Positions 1 to 6,151 of a stretch of 10,890 bases of DNA are shown one piece after another. A program made the translations under genes and the position numbers. Source of the stretch: Rhodocyclaceae bacterium (GTDB lineage: Bacteria > Pseudomonadota > Gammaproteobacteria > Burkholderiales > Rhodocyclaceae); contig PNJM01000062.1 of the NCBI GenBank assembly GCA_013821865.1, forward strand, positions 1-10,890. The letters run 5' to 3'. Numbering within the stretch: the first letter of the stretch is position 1; each line of letters opens with the position of its first letter. The notes under the pieces were generated by a model. It did no database searches. It worked only from the letters and a program-made list of their open reading frames with translations, and was not told the DNA's origin.

Positions 1-1077
1 AAGCAGCTGCTGGAAGGCGGCGAGGTGAGCGCCAGGACGCAGTTGCATCTCGATCGCTGCCTGACCTGCCGTTCCTGCGAGACCACCTGCCCCTCGGGTG
101 TGCAGTACGGACGGCTGGTGGATATCGGCCGCGAGGCTGTCGAGAAGCGCGTGCCGCGCAGCGCCCGTCAGCGCTTCCTGCGCTTTGTCCTGCGCGAATT
201 CCTGCCGCGGCCTTGGCTGTTTGCGCCTGCGCTGCGCCTGGGCCAATTCCTCCGTCCCTTGCTGCCATCCGGGCTCGCCGCCAAGGTGCCGGCACGCCGG
301 CCGGGCGGCATCCGGCCGCAACGCACCCATCCGCGCCGCATGCTGGCGCTGGCCGGCTGCGTCCAGCCGGCGCTGGCGCCCGACATCAACGCCGCCACGG
401 CACGCGTGCTCGACAGAATCGGCATTTCGCTCGTCGAGGCGCCCGCTGCCGGCTGCTGCGGCGCGCTGCGCTTCCATCTCAATGACCAGGAGGGTGGGCG
501 CGAGGACGCGCGGCGCAACATCGACGCCTGGTGGCCGTATGTCGAGCAGGGTGCGGAGGCGATCGTCATGACCGCTTCCGGCTGCGGTGCGCAGGTGCGC
601 GATTACGCCCACATGCTCGAGCACGATCCGGATTACCGCGACAAGGCGGCGCGCGTGACGCTGCTGACGCGCGACATCAGCGAGGTGCTTGCGGCAGAGA
701 AGGATCGACTCGTGCCGCTGCTCGCCAACTCGAAACCCGAAACCCGAAACCCCAAACTGGCCTTCCATTCGCCGTGTTCGCTGCAGCACGGCCAGCAGAT
801 TCGCGGTTCGGTCGAGGACCTCCTGCGCGCCTGCGGCTTCGATCTGACGCCGGTTCCGGACGGCCATCTCTGCTGCGGCTCGGCCGGCACCTATTCCATC
901 CTGCAGCCGGACATTTCCCTCAAGCTGCGCAACAACAAGCTGGCGGCGCTCCACTCCGGCGCGCCGGAGGCCATCGCCAGCGCCAACATCGGCTGCATAG
1001 CCCACCTGGAGGCGGGTACGGCGACGCCGGTGCGGCATTGGGTCGAACTGCTGGATCAGCGACTCGGCGGCGCTTGA
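1..1077 (+). CDS. glcF: Glycolate oxidase iron-sulfur subunit GlcF, 5'-truncated by the window edge
   Basis: GlcF is the electron-transfer subunit of the GlcDEF glycolate oxidase, which converts glycolate to glyoxylate and passes electrons toward the respiratory chain. The reading frame is open from base 1 and gives 358 residues before TGA. E. coli GlcF has about 407, so roughly the first 50, with the first 4Fe-4S motif, lie outside the window. Visible are the second ferredoxin-type motif CLTCRSCETTCP (residues 20-31 of the visible part) and the cysteine-rich CCG-domain motifs AGCCGA, ASGCGA, HSPCSLQH and HLCCGSAGTY, ending in ANIGC and VRHWVELL, all close to E. coli GlcF from memory. The GTG at 25 lies inside conserved sequence (LLEGGEV), so it is not the start. 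glcD and glcE would be expected just upstream. An odd run, NSKPETRNPK, comes from a heptamer repeat at 731-758. The gene converges on spoVR with a 9-bp gap. Confidence 0.96.
   Translation, partial: KQLLEGGEVSARTQLHLDRCLTCRSCETTCPSGVQYGRLVDIGREAVEKRVPRSARQRFLRFVLREFLPRPWLFAPALRLGQFLRPLLPSGLAAKVPARRPGGIRPQRTHPRRMLALAGCVQPALAPDINAATARVLDRIGISLVEAPAAGCCGALRFHLNDQEGGREDARRNIDAWWPYVEQGAEAIVMTASGCGAQVRDYAHMLEHDPDYRDKAARVTLLTRDISEVLAAEKDRLVPLLANSKPETRNPKLAFHSPCSLQHGQQIRGSVEDLLRACGFDLTPVPDGHLCCGSAGTYSILQPDISLKLRNNKLAALHSGAPEAIASANIGCIAHLEAGTATPVRHWVELLDQRLGGA
731..758 (+). repeat. Heptamer tandem repeat (CGAAACC)x3 plus one degenerate unit inside glcF
   Basis: Three perfect CGAAACC units (731-737, 738-744, 745-751) are followed by CCAAACT (752-758). 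The array is in frame and encodes the low-complexity stretch SKPETRNPKL. That stretch sits in the variable linker just before the conserved LAFHSPCSLQH motif of the second cysteine-rich domain. At this point the remembered E. coli sequence has a short, unrelated linker. Total length is 28 nt, so each added or lost unit would shift the frame unless three changed together. It looks like a short repeat tolerated in a surface loop. Confidence 0.75.
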
Positions 1078-1089
1078 ACGGGCCGTTCA
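1075..1089. other. 15-bp palindrome joining the stop codons of convergent glcF and spoVR
   Basis: TGAACGG-G-CCGTTCA is a perfect inverted repeat with 7-bp arms around one central base (1082). Its left end is the TGA stop of glcF and its right end is the complement of the TGA stop of spoVR. In RNA it could form at most a 6-bp stem with a 3-nt loop, and no T-run follows on either strand, so it is a poor canonical intrinsic terminator. No other terminator is visible in the 9 bp between the genes. Confidence 0.55.
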
Positions 1090-2676
1090 GCGTTCGTGCC
1101 GCTTCTCGTAGCGGCAGGCGTGGGTGCTGACGATTTCGCCGGAGGCGTTGATGCTTTCCAGGAAGACGTCGAAGCCCCACAGCCGTGCGACGTGCCGGAG
1201 CATCTCGTCAGTGGTGTCGGCAAGCGGGCGGTCGTTGTGCATGAAATGGCGCAGGGTGAGGCTGCGGTCGCCGCGGGTCCTGACCGACCAGACCTGGATG
1301 TCGGGGTCGATGTTGGCGACGTTGTGCTGATCTGAGAGGACCTGGCGCAGGTGGCGGTAGCCGTCCTCGTTGTGGATGGCGCTGACGAGCAGGTCCGACT
1401 GCTTCTCGTCGTCGACCACCGAGAACAGGTGCATCTCGCGCATCAGCCGGGGCGAGAGGTACTGCGCGATGAAGCTCTCGTCCTTGAAGTTGCGCATGGC
1501 GAAATCGAGCGCTTCGCGCCAGTCGCGGCCGGCTATGTCGGGGAACCACTGGCGGTCCTCGTCGGTGGGCGCTTCGGCGATGCGGCGCAGGTCGTTCATC
1601 ATGCCGTAGCCGAGCGCGTAGGGGTTGATGCCGTAATAGTGCGGTTTCGTCACCGGCGGCTGGTAGATGACGTTGGTGTGCGACTGCAGGAACTCGATCA
1701 TGAAGCCGTCGGAGAGCTGCTTGCGGTCGTACAGGGCGTTGAGCAGGGTGTAGTGCCAGAAGCAGGCCCAGCCCTCGTTCATCACCTTGGTCTGGCGCTG
1801 CGGGTAGAAATACTGGGCGATCTTGCGCACGATGCGCACCACCTCGCGCTGCCAGGGCTCCATCATCGGCGCGTACTTCTCGATGAAGTAGAGCAGGTTC
1901 TCTTCCGGCTCGGGCGGGAAGCGCTCCTCGGCGGCCTGCTCCGGGGCGGCCTCTCGCGCGGGCAGGGTGCGCCACAGGTCATTGACCTGCGATTGCAGGT
2001 ATTCCTCGCGCTCGCGCTGGCGCGACTGCTCCCGGGCGAGCGAAAGCTTCTGCGGCCGCTTGTAGCGGTCGATGCCGACGTTGGACAGGGCATGGCAGGA
2101 ATCGAGCACGTCCTCGACGGCGTCGACGCCGTGGCGGCGCTCGCAGTCGGCCAGGTAGTCGCGGGCGAAGACCAGGTAGTCGATGATGGTGCCGGCGTCG
2201 GTCCACTGGCGGAACAGGTGGTTGCCCTTGAAGAACGAGTTGTGGCCATAGGCGGCGTGGGCGATCACCAGCGCCTGCATGGTCAGCGTGTTCTCCTCCA
2301 TCAGGTAGGCCACGCAAGGGTTGGAGTTGATGACGATCTCGTAGGCAAGTCCCATTTCGCCGCGCTTGTACCGCTTCTCGGTGGCGAGGAAGTGCTTGCC
2401 GTAGCTCCAGTGGTGGTAGCCGGTGGGCATTCCGGCGCTGGCGTAGGCGTCCATCATCTGCTCGGAGGAGATGATCTCCAGTTGCACCGGCCAGGTGTCG
2501 AGGCCGAATTCCCCGGCGACCCTGGCGATGGCCTTGTCGTAGCGCTCCAATGCGTCGAAGCTCCACTCCGAGCCGGTCGGCAGCTTCTTCGAGGCGCGCG
2601 CGCCACCCTTGCGGCCCTCGGCCGGGGCGGGACGGGGCGCCGACCCGGCCGGCAGGCGCTCAGTACGCGAAGGCAT
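1087..2676 (-). CDS. spoVR: SpoVR family protein (YcgB-like)
   Basis: The product is a 529-residue cytoplasmic protein of the SpoVR family. The family is named for a Bacillus gene needed for spore cortex formation; E. coli YcgB (about 510 aa) is the proteobacterial relative, and no biochemical activity is firmly assigned. The sequence follows YcgB almost throughout: SEQMMDAYASAGMP, GLAYEIVINSNPCVAYLMEE, HAAYGHNSFFK (residues 140-150), KRPQKLSL, EEYLQSQVNDLWRTLP, VMNEGWACFWHYTLLN (298-313), GINPYALG, WFPDIAG, FKDESFI and RGDRSLTLRH. The conserved H140/H145 and E301/H308 pairs could bind a metal, which is my inference. The ATG at 2676 was chosen because an AGGA Shine-Dalgarno lies 6 nt upstream and it precedes the conserved start (GSEWSFDALERY). 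The frame stays open upstream to 2970, but that stretch is inside yeaH and unlike the family. Residues 1-34 are a Pro/Ala/Arg/Lys-rich tail, somewhat longer than in YcgB. It is the last gene of the operon and overlaps yeaH by 17 bp. Confidence 0.95.
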   Translation of the reverse strand: MPSRTERLPAGSAPRPAPAEGRKGGARASKKLPTGSEWSFDALERYDKAIARVAGEFGLDTWPVQLEIISSEQMMDAYASAGMPTGYHHWSYGKHFLATEKRYKRGEMGLAYEIVINSNPCVAYLMEENTLTMQALVIAHAAYGHNSFFKGNHLFRQWTDAGTIIDYLVFARDYLADCERRHGVDAVEDVLDSCHALSNVGIDRYKRPQKLSLAREQSRQREREEYLQSQVNDLWRTLPAREAAPEQAAEERFPPEPEENLLYFIEKYAPMMEPWQREVVRIVRKIAQYFYPQRQTKVMNEGWACFWHYTLLNALYDRKQLSDGFMIEFLQSHTNVIYQPPVTKPHYYGINPYALGYGMMNDLRRIAEAPTDEDRQWFPDIAGRDWREALDFAMRNFKDESFIAQYLSPRLMREMHLFSVVDDEKQSDLLVSAIHNEDGYRHLRQVLSDQHNVANIDPDIQVWSVRTRGDRSLTLRHFMHNDRPLADTTDEMLRHVARLWGFDVFLESINASGEIVSTHACRYEKRHER

Positions 2677-3934
2677 TGGTCTTCCTGAACAGCTCGCGGA
2701 ATACCGGATAGATCTCGTCCAGCCGGCGGATGCGCTGGATGGCGAAGCGGTGCTTGAAGTGCTCGGCCAGGAACTCGTACTCGCGCCACAGGTTCTGCGG
2801 CTCCGCCTCCGCGATCTCGACGTAGGCGTAGTACTGCAGCCTGGGCATGATCTCGGCGGCGAGCAGGTGCCGGCAGCGCGGCGAGTCGTCGTGCCAGTTG
2901 TCGCCGTCGGAAGCCTGCGCGCCGTAGATGTTCCATTCCGAGGCCGGATAGCGGCGCTCGATGATTTCATTCATCAGTTCCAGCGCGCTGGAAACCACGG
3001 TGCCGCCGGTTTCGCGCGACCTGAAGAAGGTTTCCTCGTCGACTTCCTCGGCCTGGGTGTGATGGCGGATGAACACCACCTCGACGGTGTCGTAGTTGCG
3101 CGTGAGGAACAGGTAGAGCAGGGTGAAGAAGCGCTTGGCGATGTCCTTCCTGTTCTCGTCCATCGAGCCGGAGACGTCCATCAGGCAGAACATCACGGCG
3201 CGGGCCGAAGGCTGCGGCACCTGGACGCGGTTGCGGTAGCGCAGGTCGAACGGGTCGAGGTAGGGGATGCGGTAGATTCGGCTCTTCAGGGCATGGATCT
3301 GCTCGCGCAGTTCGTTGATGCGCAGCATGTCCGGCACCGGCGCCGCCTCCAGCCGGTGCAACTCCTCCTCCTGCTTGTGCAGTTCGGCCGCCAGCGGAGA
3401 GGCCAGCGCGATGCGCCGGCCGATGGCGCCGCGCAGCGAGCGCACGACATGGATGTTGGTCGGCGTGCCGTCCACCGTGTAGCCGGCGCGGGTGGTCTTG
3501 TAGTCCTTGATGCTGGCGAGCTGGGTCTTGACCAGATTCGGCAGCGCCAGGTCCTCGAAGAAATAGTTGAGGAACTCCTCGCGCGACAGCTCGAAGACGA
3601 AATCGTCCTCGCCCTCGCCTTCGCTGGAAGCCTCCCCGCCGCCGGTGCCGCCGCCGCCCTTCGGCCGCGGGATGCGGTCGCCGCGCTGGTATTCCTCGTT
3701 GCCCGGATGGACCGACTCCCAGACGCCGCCGCGGCCCGGGCGGAAGGTCGGTTCGGAGATGTCCCTGGCCGGGATGGACACCTTTTCGCCCGAATCGATT
3801 TCCTTGATCGAACGGTGCTTGATGGCGCGCTCGACCGCCTCCTTGATGCGGCCGCGGAAGCGGCGCATGAAGCGGTCGCGATTGACGGCCGACTTGTTGC
3901 GGCCGTTGATGCGGCGGTCGATCAGGTAGGCCAC
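2660..3934 (-). CDS. yeaH: YeaH/DUF444 family VWA-like protein
   Basis: This is a 424-residue protein of the DUF444/YeaH family (E. coli YeaH about 427 aa), which accompanies PrkA/YeaG and has been linked in enterobacteria to nitrogen starvation and stationary-phase adaptation. The N-terminus MAYLIDRRINGRNKSAVNR and the segment IPARDISEPTF are family signatures. A glycine- and acid-rich linker follows (about 93-110). The C-terminal half looks like a von Willebrand A fold: MFCLMDVSGSMD carries the metal-site DxSGS (D253, S255, S257), GGTVVSSA supplies a Thr (T312), and ASDGDN an Asp (D343). The MIDAS assignment rests on motif resemblance. The start is GTG at 3934, with GGAG 5 nt upstream; no ATG with a better site is seen. 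It is the middle gene of the operon: 19 bp after prkA, and its end overlaps the spoVR start. It probably acts as an adaptor or partner of the AAA+ kinase, by analogy with AAA+/VWA pairs. Confidence 0.94.
   Translation of the reverse strand: MAYLIDRRINGRNKSAVNRDRFMRRFRGRIKEAVERAIKHRSIKEIDSGEKVSIPARDISEPTFRPGRGGVWESVHPGNEEYQRGDRIPRPKGGGGTGGGEASSEGEGEDDFVFELSREEFLNYFFEDLALPNLVKTQLASIKDYKTTRAGYTVDGTPTNIHVVRSLRGAIGRRIALASPLAAELHKQEEELHRLEAAPVPDMLRINELREQIHALKSRIYRIPYLDPFDLRYRNRVQVPQPSARAVMFCLMDVSGSMDENRKDIAKRFFTLLYLFLTRNYDTVEVVFIRHHTQAEEVDEETFFRSRETGGTVVSSALELMNEIIERRYPASEWNIYGAQASDGDNWHDDSPRCRHLLAAEIMPRLQYYAYVEIAEAEPQNLWREYEFLAEHFKHRFAIQRIRRLDEIYPVFRELFRKTNAFAY
2683..2686 (-). promoter_or_regulatory. 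Ribosome binding site fixing the spoVR start
   Basis: On the minus strand AGGA (inside CAGGAAGACC) stands 6 nt before ATG 2676. It lies within the last codons of yeaH, so ribosomes finishing yeaH could re-initiate on spoVR (translational coupling). This supports 2676 over the upstream in-frame starts within yeaH. Confidence 0.6.
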
Positions 3935-3953
3935 GATCTCTCCGGCGCCGCGC

Positions 3954-5876
3954 TCAGGAGGATTTCCGCACGCGCAGGTACCACTCGCACAGCAGGCGCA
4001 CCTGCTTCTGCGTATAGCCCTTGGTCATCATGCGGTTGACGAAGTCCTCGTGCTTCTTGTTGTCCTCGGCCGAGGCCTTGGCGTTGAAGGAGATCACCGG
4101 CAGCAGTTCCTCGGTGTTCGAGAACATCTTCTTCTCGATCACCTGGCGCATCTTCTCGTAGCTGGTCCAGGCCGGGTTCTTGCCCTGGTTGTGGGCGCGC
4201 GCGCGCAGGACGAAATTCACGATCTCGTTGCGGAAATCCTTCGGGTTGGAGATGCCGGCCGGCTTCTCGATCTTCTCCAACTCCTCGTTCAGGGCGCGGC
4301 GGTCGAAGATCTCGCCGGTGTCGGGATCGCGGTACTCCTGGTCCTGGATCCAGTAGTCGGCGTAGGTGACGTAGCGGTCGAAAATGTTCTGGCCGTACTC
4401 GGAATAGGATTCCAGGTAGGCGGTCTGGATCTCCTTGCCGATGAACTCGGCGTATTTCGGCGACAGGTACTCCTTCAGGTAGGACAGGTATTTCTGCTCG
4501 ACCTCCGGCGGGAACTGTTCCTTCTCGACCTGCTGTTCGAGCGTGTAGAGCAGGTGCACCGGGTTGGCCGCCACCTCGGAGTGGTCGAAATTGAACACCT
4601 TCGACAGGATCTTGAAGGCCCAGCGGGTGGAAATGCCGGTCATGCCCTCGTCCGGCCCGGCGAAGTCGCGGTATTCCTGGTAGGACTTGGCCTTGGGATC
4701 GGTGTCCTTCAGGTTTTCGCCGTCATAGACCAGCATTTTGGAATACATGCTGGAGTTCTCCGGCTCGACCAGGCGCGAGAGCACCGCGAACTGCGACATC
4801 ATCTTCAGCGTGCCGGGGGCGCAGGGCGCCTGCGACAGCGCCGAATGCGCGAGCAGCTTCTCGTAGATGCGGATTTCCTCCGACACGCGCAGGCAGTAGG
4901 GCACCTTGATGATGTAGATGCGGTCGAGGAAGGCCTCGTTGTTGCGGTTGTTCTTGAAGGTGCGCCACTCCGACTCGTTGGAGTGCGCCAGGATGATGCC
5001 GTCGAACGGTATCGCGCCGAAGCCCTCGGTGCCCTTGTAGTTGCCTTCCTGCGTGGCGGTCAGCAGCGGGTGCAGCACCTTGATCGGCGCCTTGAACATC
5101 TCGACGAATTCGAGCAGGCCGCGGTTGGCCAGGCACAGGCCGCCGGAATAGCTGTAGGCATCCGGGTCGTTCTGGGCATACTCCTCCAGCTTGCGGATAT
5201 CGATCTTGCCGGTGAGCGAGGAGATGTCCTGGTTGTTCTCGTCGCCCGGCTCGGTTTTCGAAATGGCGGTCTGGCGCAGCACCGACGGGTAGCGCTTCAC
5301 GACCCGGAACTTCGAGATGTCGCCGTTGTACTCGTGCAGGCGCTTCACCGCCCAGGGCGAGAGCAGGCCGGCGAGGTAGCGGCGCGGGATGCCGTACTTC
5401 TCCTCCAGGATCGCCGCGTCCTCGTCGGGTGAGAACAGGCCGAGCGGGGTTTCGTTCACCGGCGACCCCTTCAGGGCGTAGAACGGCACCTTTTCAAAGA
5501 GATGCTTGAGCCGCTCGGCGATCGAGGACTTGCCGCCGCCGACCGGGCCGAGCAGGTAGAGGATCTGTTTTTTCTCCTCCAGGCCCTGCGCGGCGTGGCG
5601 GAAATAGGACACCACGTTGTCGATCGCCTCCTCCAGGCCGTAGAACTCGCGGAAGGAGGGATAGACGCGGATCAGCTTGTTGGCGAAAATGCGCGACAGG
5701 CGAGGATTCTGGCGGGTATCGAGCAGTTCCGGCTCGCCGATGGCAGTGAGCATGCGCTCCGCCGCCGTGGCATAGGCCGTCGGGTCCTTCCCGCAGATTT
5801 CGAGATACTCCTGCAGGGAATATTCTTCCTCGCGGGTACGCTCGTAGCGCGATGCGACTTCGGCAACGATGTCCAT
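3954..5876 (-). CDS. prkA: PrkA family AAA+ serine protein kinase (YeaG)
   Basis: The 640-residue product matches PrkA/YeaG (E. coli YeaG about 644 aa) over its full length. An N-terminal AAA+ module carries the Walker A motif GPVGGGKS (110-117), a LCLANRGLLEF segment (247-257) in the Walker B region, a sensor-like ILAHSNESEW (295-304) and FLDRIYIIKVPYC (316-328). The C-terminal PrkA domain includes GISTRWAFKILSKV (414-427), the Asn/Pro-rich ISNPKDFRNEIVNF (542-555) and the family-typical ending MTKGYTQKQVRLLCEWYLRVRK. PrkA was described as a serine protein kinase; an ATP-dependent protease role has been proposed for the Bacillus protein, so the true activity is open. ATG 5876 has an excellent AAGGAG site 6 nt upstream and gives the expected N-terminus (MDIVAEVASRYERTREEEYSLQEYL). 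It is the first gene of prkA-yeaH-spoVR and is read from the divergent control region at 5877-6151. Confidence 0.96.
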   Translation of the reverse strand: MDIVAEVASRYERTREEEYSLQEYLEICGKDPTAYATAAERMLTAIGEPELLDTRQNPRLSRIFANKLIRVYPSFREFYGLEEAIDNVVSYFRHAAQGLEEKKQILYLLGPVGGGKSSIAERLKHLFEKVPFYALKGSPVNETPLGLFSPDEDAAILEEKYGIPRRYLAGLLSPWAVKRLHEYNGDISKFRVVKRYPSVLRQTAISKTEPGDENNQDISSLTGKIDIRKLEEYAQNDPDAYSYSGGLCLANRGLLEFVEMFKAPIKVLHPLLTATQEGNYKGTEGFGAIPFDGIILAHSNESEWRTFKNNRNNEAFLDRIYIIKVPYCLRVSEEIRIYEKLLAHSALSQAPCAPGTLKMMSQFAVLSRLVEPENSSMYSKMLVYDGENLKDTDPKAKSYQEYRDFAGPDEGMTGISTRWAFKILSKVFNFDHSEVAANPVHLLYTLEQQVEKEQFPPEVEQKYLSYLKEYLSPKYAEFIGKEIQTAYLESYSEYGQNIFDRYVTYADYWIQDQEYRDPDTGEIFDRRALNEELEKIEKPAGISNPKDFRNEIVNFVLRARAHNQGKNPAWTSYEKMRQVIEKKMFSNTEELLPVISFNAKASAEDNKKHEDFVNRMMTKGYTQKQVRLLCEWYLRVRKSS

Positions 5877-5947
5877 GTCTCTCTCCTTTCGGGGTCAGAC
5901 CTGCCCTGGCAAGGGTGCCTGCTCCTCTTGTTCGCAGGACTTGTCCA

Positions 5948-5964
5948 CACAGGCGCCGCCTGTG
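5948..5964. repeat. 17-bp perfect palindrome in the prkA leader
   Basis: CACAGGCG-C-CGCCTGTG has 8-bp arms around one base. It lies about 70 bp upstream of the prkA ATG. If transcription starts near the proposed promoter, this lies in the prkA 5' leader, where it could fold into a GC-rich hairpin of about 7 bp, or be a dimeric regulator's site in DNA. No T-run follows on either strand within 10 bases, so a terminator role is unlikely. Confidence 0.5.
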
Positions 5965-5990
5965 GCTCCTGTTACTATTAACGTAGCAGA

Positions 5991-6009
5991 CTCTCTAAAG
6001 TTTAGAGAG
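5991..6009. promoter_or_regulatory. 19-bp perfect palindrome, candidate operator
   Basis: CTCTCTAAA-G-TTTAGAGAG has perfect 9-bp arms around one central base, in the AT-rich core between the divergent genes. Length and symmetry fit the binding site of a dimeric helix-turn-helix repressor (TetR, GntR or MarR type), but I do not recognise the motif and no regulator gene lies in this window. It overlaps the candidate prkA -10 element at 6002-6008, so binding there would be expected to block that promoter. It could also act on the divergent acyl-CoA synthetase promoter. Confidence 0.5.
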
Positions 6010-6031
6010 ATCGAATATGCGGAGAAGTTCC
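6002..6031 (-). promoter_or_regulatory. Candidate sigma-E (ECF) type promoter of the prkA operon
   Basis: On the minus strand GGAACTT (6031-6025) is followed by 16 bases and then TCTCTAA (6008-6002). The GGAACTT element equals the RpoE -35 consensus, and the 16-nt spacing matches known sites such as the remembered degP promoter. The -10 part agrees only at TCT. Transcription would start near 5996, giving a leader of about 120 nt before the prkA ATG. Known prkA/yeaG operons are stress- or stationary-phase-induced, which is compatible but does not prove this sigma factor. Confidence 0.3.
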
Positions 6032-6059
6032 ACTCTATTTTACGAATAAAATCAGCCGG

Positions 6060-6078
6060 ACCCGATTTGCGGTCGGGT
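6060..6078 (+). other. GC-rich hairpin in the leader of the acyl-CoA synthetase gene
   Basis: ACCCGA (6060-6065) and TCGGGT (6073-6078) can pair into a 6-bp stem with a 7-nt loop, about 75 nt before the chosen start. It covers the GTG at 6077, which argues against that GTG as a start codon. There is no downstream T-run, so it is not an intrinsic terminator. Confidence 0.3.
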
Positions 6079-6094
6079 GCGGAAACGCATTGTG

Positions 6095-6108
6095 GCAATG
6101 CGCATTGC
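6095..6108. repeat. 14-bp perfect palindrome upstream of the acyl-CoA synthetase
   Basis: GCAATGC/GCATTGC is a gapless perfect palindrome located 44 bp upstream of the chosen ATG 6152. It may be a regulator half-site pair or a small RNA structure. The adjoining TGGCA...TTGC also resembles a sigma-54 site but has one base too many between the elements. Confidence 0.4.
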
Positions 6109-6138
6109 GCGCACGGATTTCGCAAAACGGAAAATCAT

Positions 6139-6146
6139 GGAGAGAT
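6139..6146 (+). promoter_or_regulatory. Ribosome binding site supporting start 6152
   Basis: GGAGAGAT precedes ATG 6152, with GGAG ending 9 nt before it. It overlaps the alternative in-frame ATG at 6137, which itself has only an A-rich, G-poor upstream sequence. This favours 6152 over 6137, 6098 and the GTG at 6077. Confidence 0.5.
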
Positions 6147-6151
6147 CGGGC

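Larger units (their letters stand above)
5877..6151. other. Divergent intergenic control region between prkA and the acyl-CoA synthetase
   Basis: This 275-bp gap drives two divergent genes and has an AT-rich core (about 5970-6055) that stands out from the GC-rich surroundings. It contains three perfect palindromes (5948-5964, 5991-6009, 6095-6108), a GC-rich hairpin (6060-6078) and a sigma-E-like promoter candidate toward prkA (6002-6031). For the plus-strand gene, TAAAAT at 6047-6052 resembles a -10 hexamer (5 of 6), but no matching -35 lies at the right spacing. I see no convincing protein gene here. Confidence 0.7.

Noticed and set aside
25..27. GTG as the start of glcF
   Set aside because: The upstream codons (KQLLEGGE) match conserved GlcF sequence and the protein would lack its first iron-sulfur motif; the gene simply begins outside the window.
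2677..2970. N-terminal extension of spoVR by 98 codons
   Set aside because: The extra residues are Ser/Thr/Arg-rich, lie wholly inside yeaH in another frame, and do not resemble SpoVR proteins; ATG 2676 has a proper Shine-Dalgarno.
2609..5432. Long plus-strand open frames (2609-4039 and 4050-5432) opposite yeaH and prkA
   Set aside because: They are Val/Leu/Asp/Arg-rich antisense frames with no recognisable domain and arise from codon bias of the real minus-strand genes.
5903..5938. Short inverted matches (CCCT/AGGG, CCTGC/GCAGG) in the prkA leader
   Set aside because: Arms of 4-5 bp are expected by chance in a GC-rich leader and no compensating pattern supports them.
6093..6108. Sigma-54 promoter (TGGCA...TTGC) upstream of the acyl-CoA synthetase
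   Set aside because: The GG and GC elements are one base further apart than sigma-54 RNA polymerase accepts; the similarity is explained by the 14-bp palindrome.
6077..6151. Earlier starts for the acyl-CoA synthetase (GTG 6077, ATG 6098, ATG 6137)
   Set aside because: They cross a hairpin and a palindrome, add basic residues unlike the family, and lack a good ribosome site; kept only as less likely alternatives.
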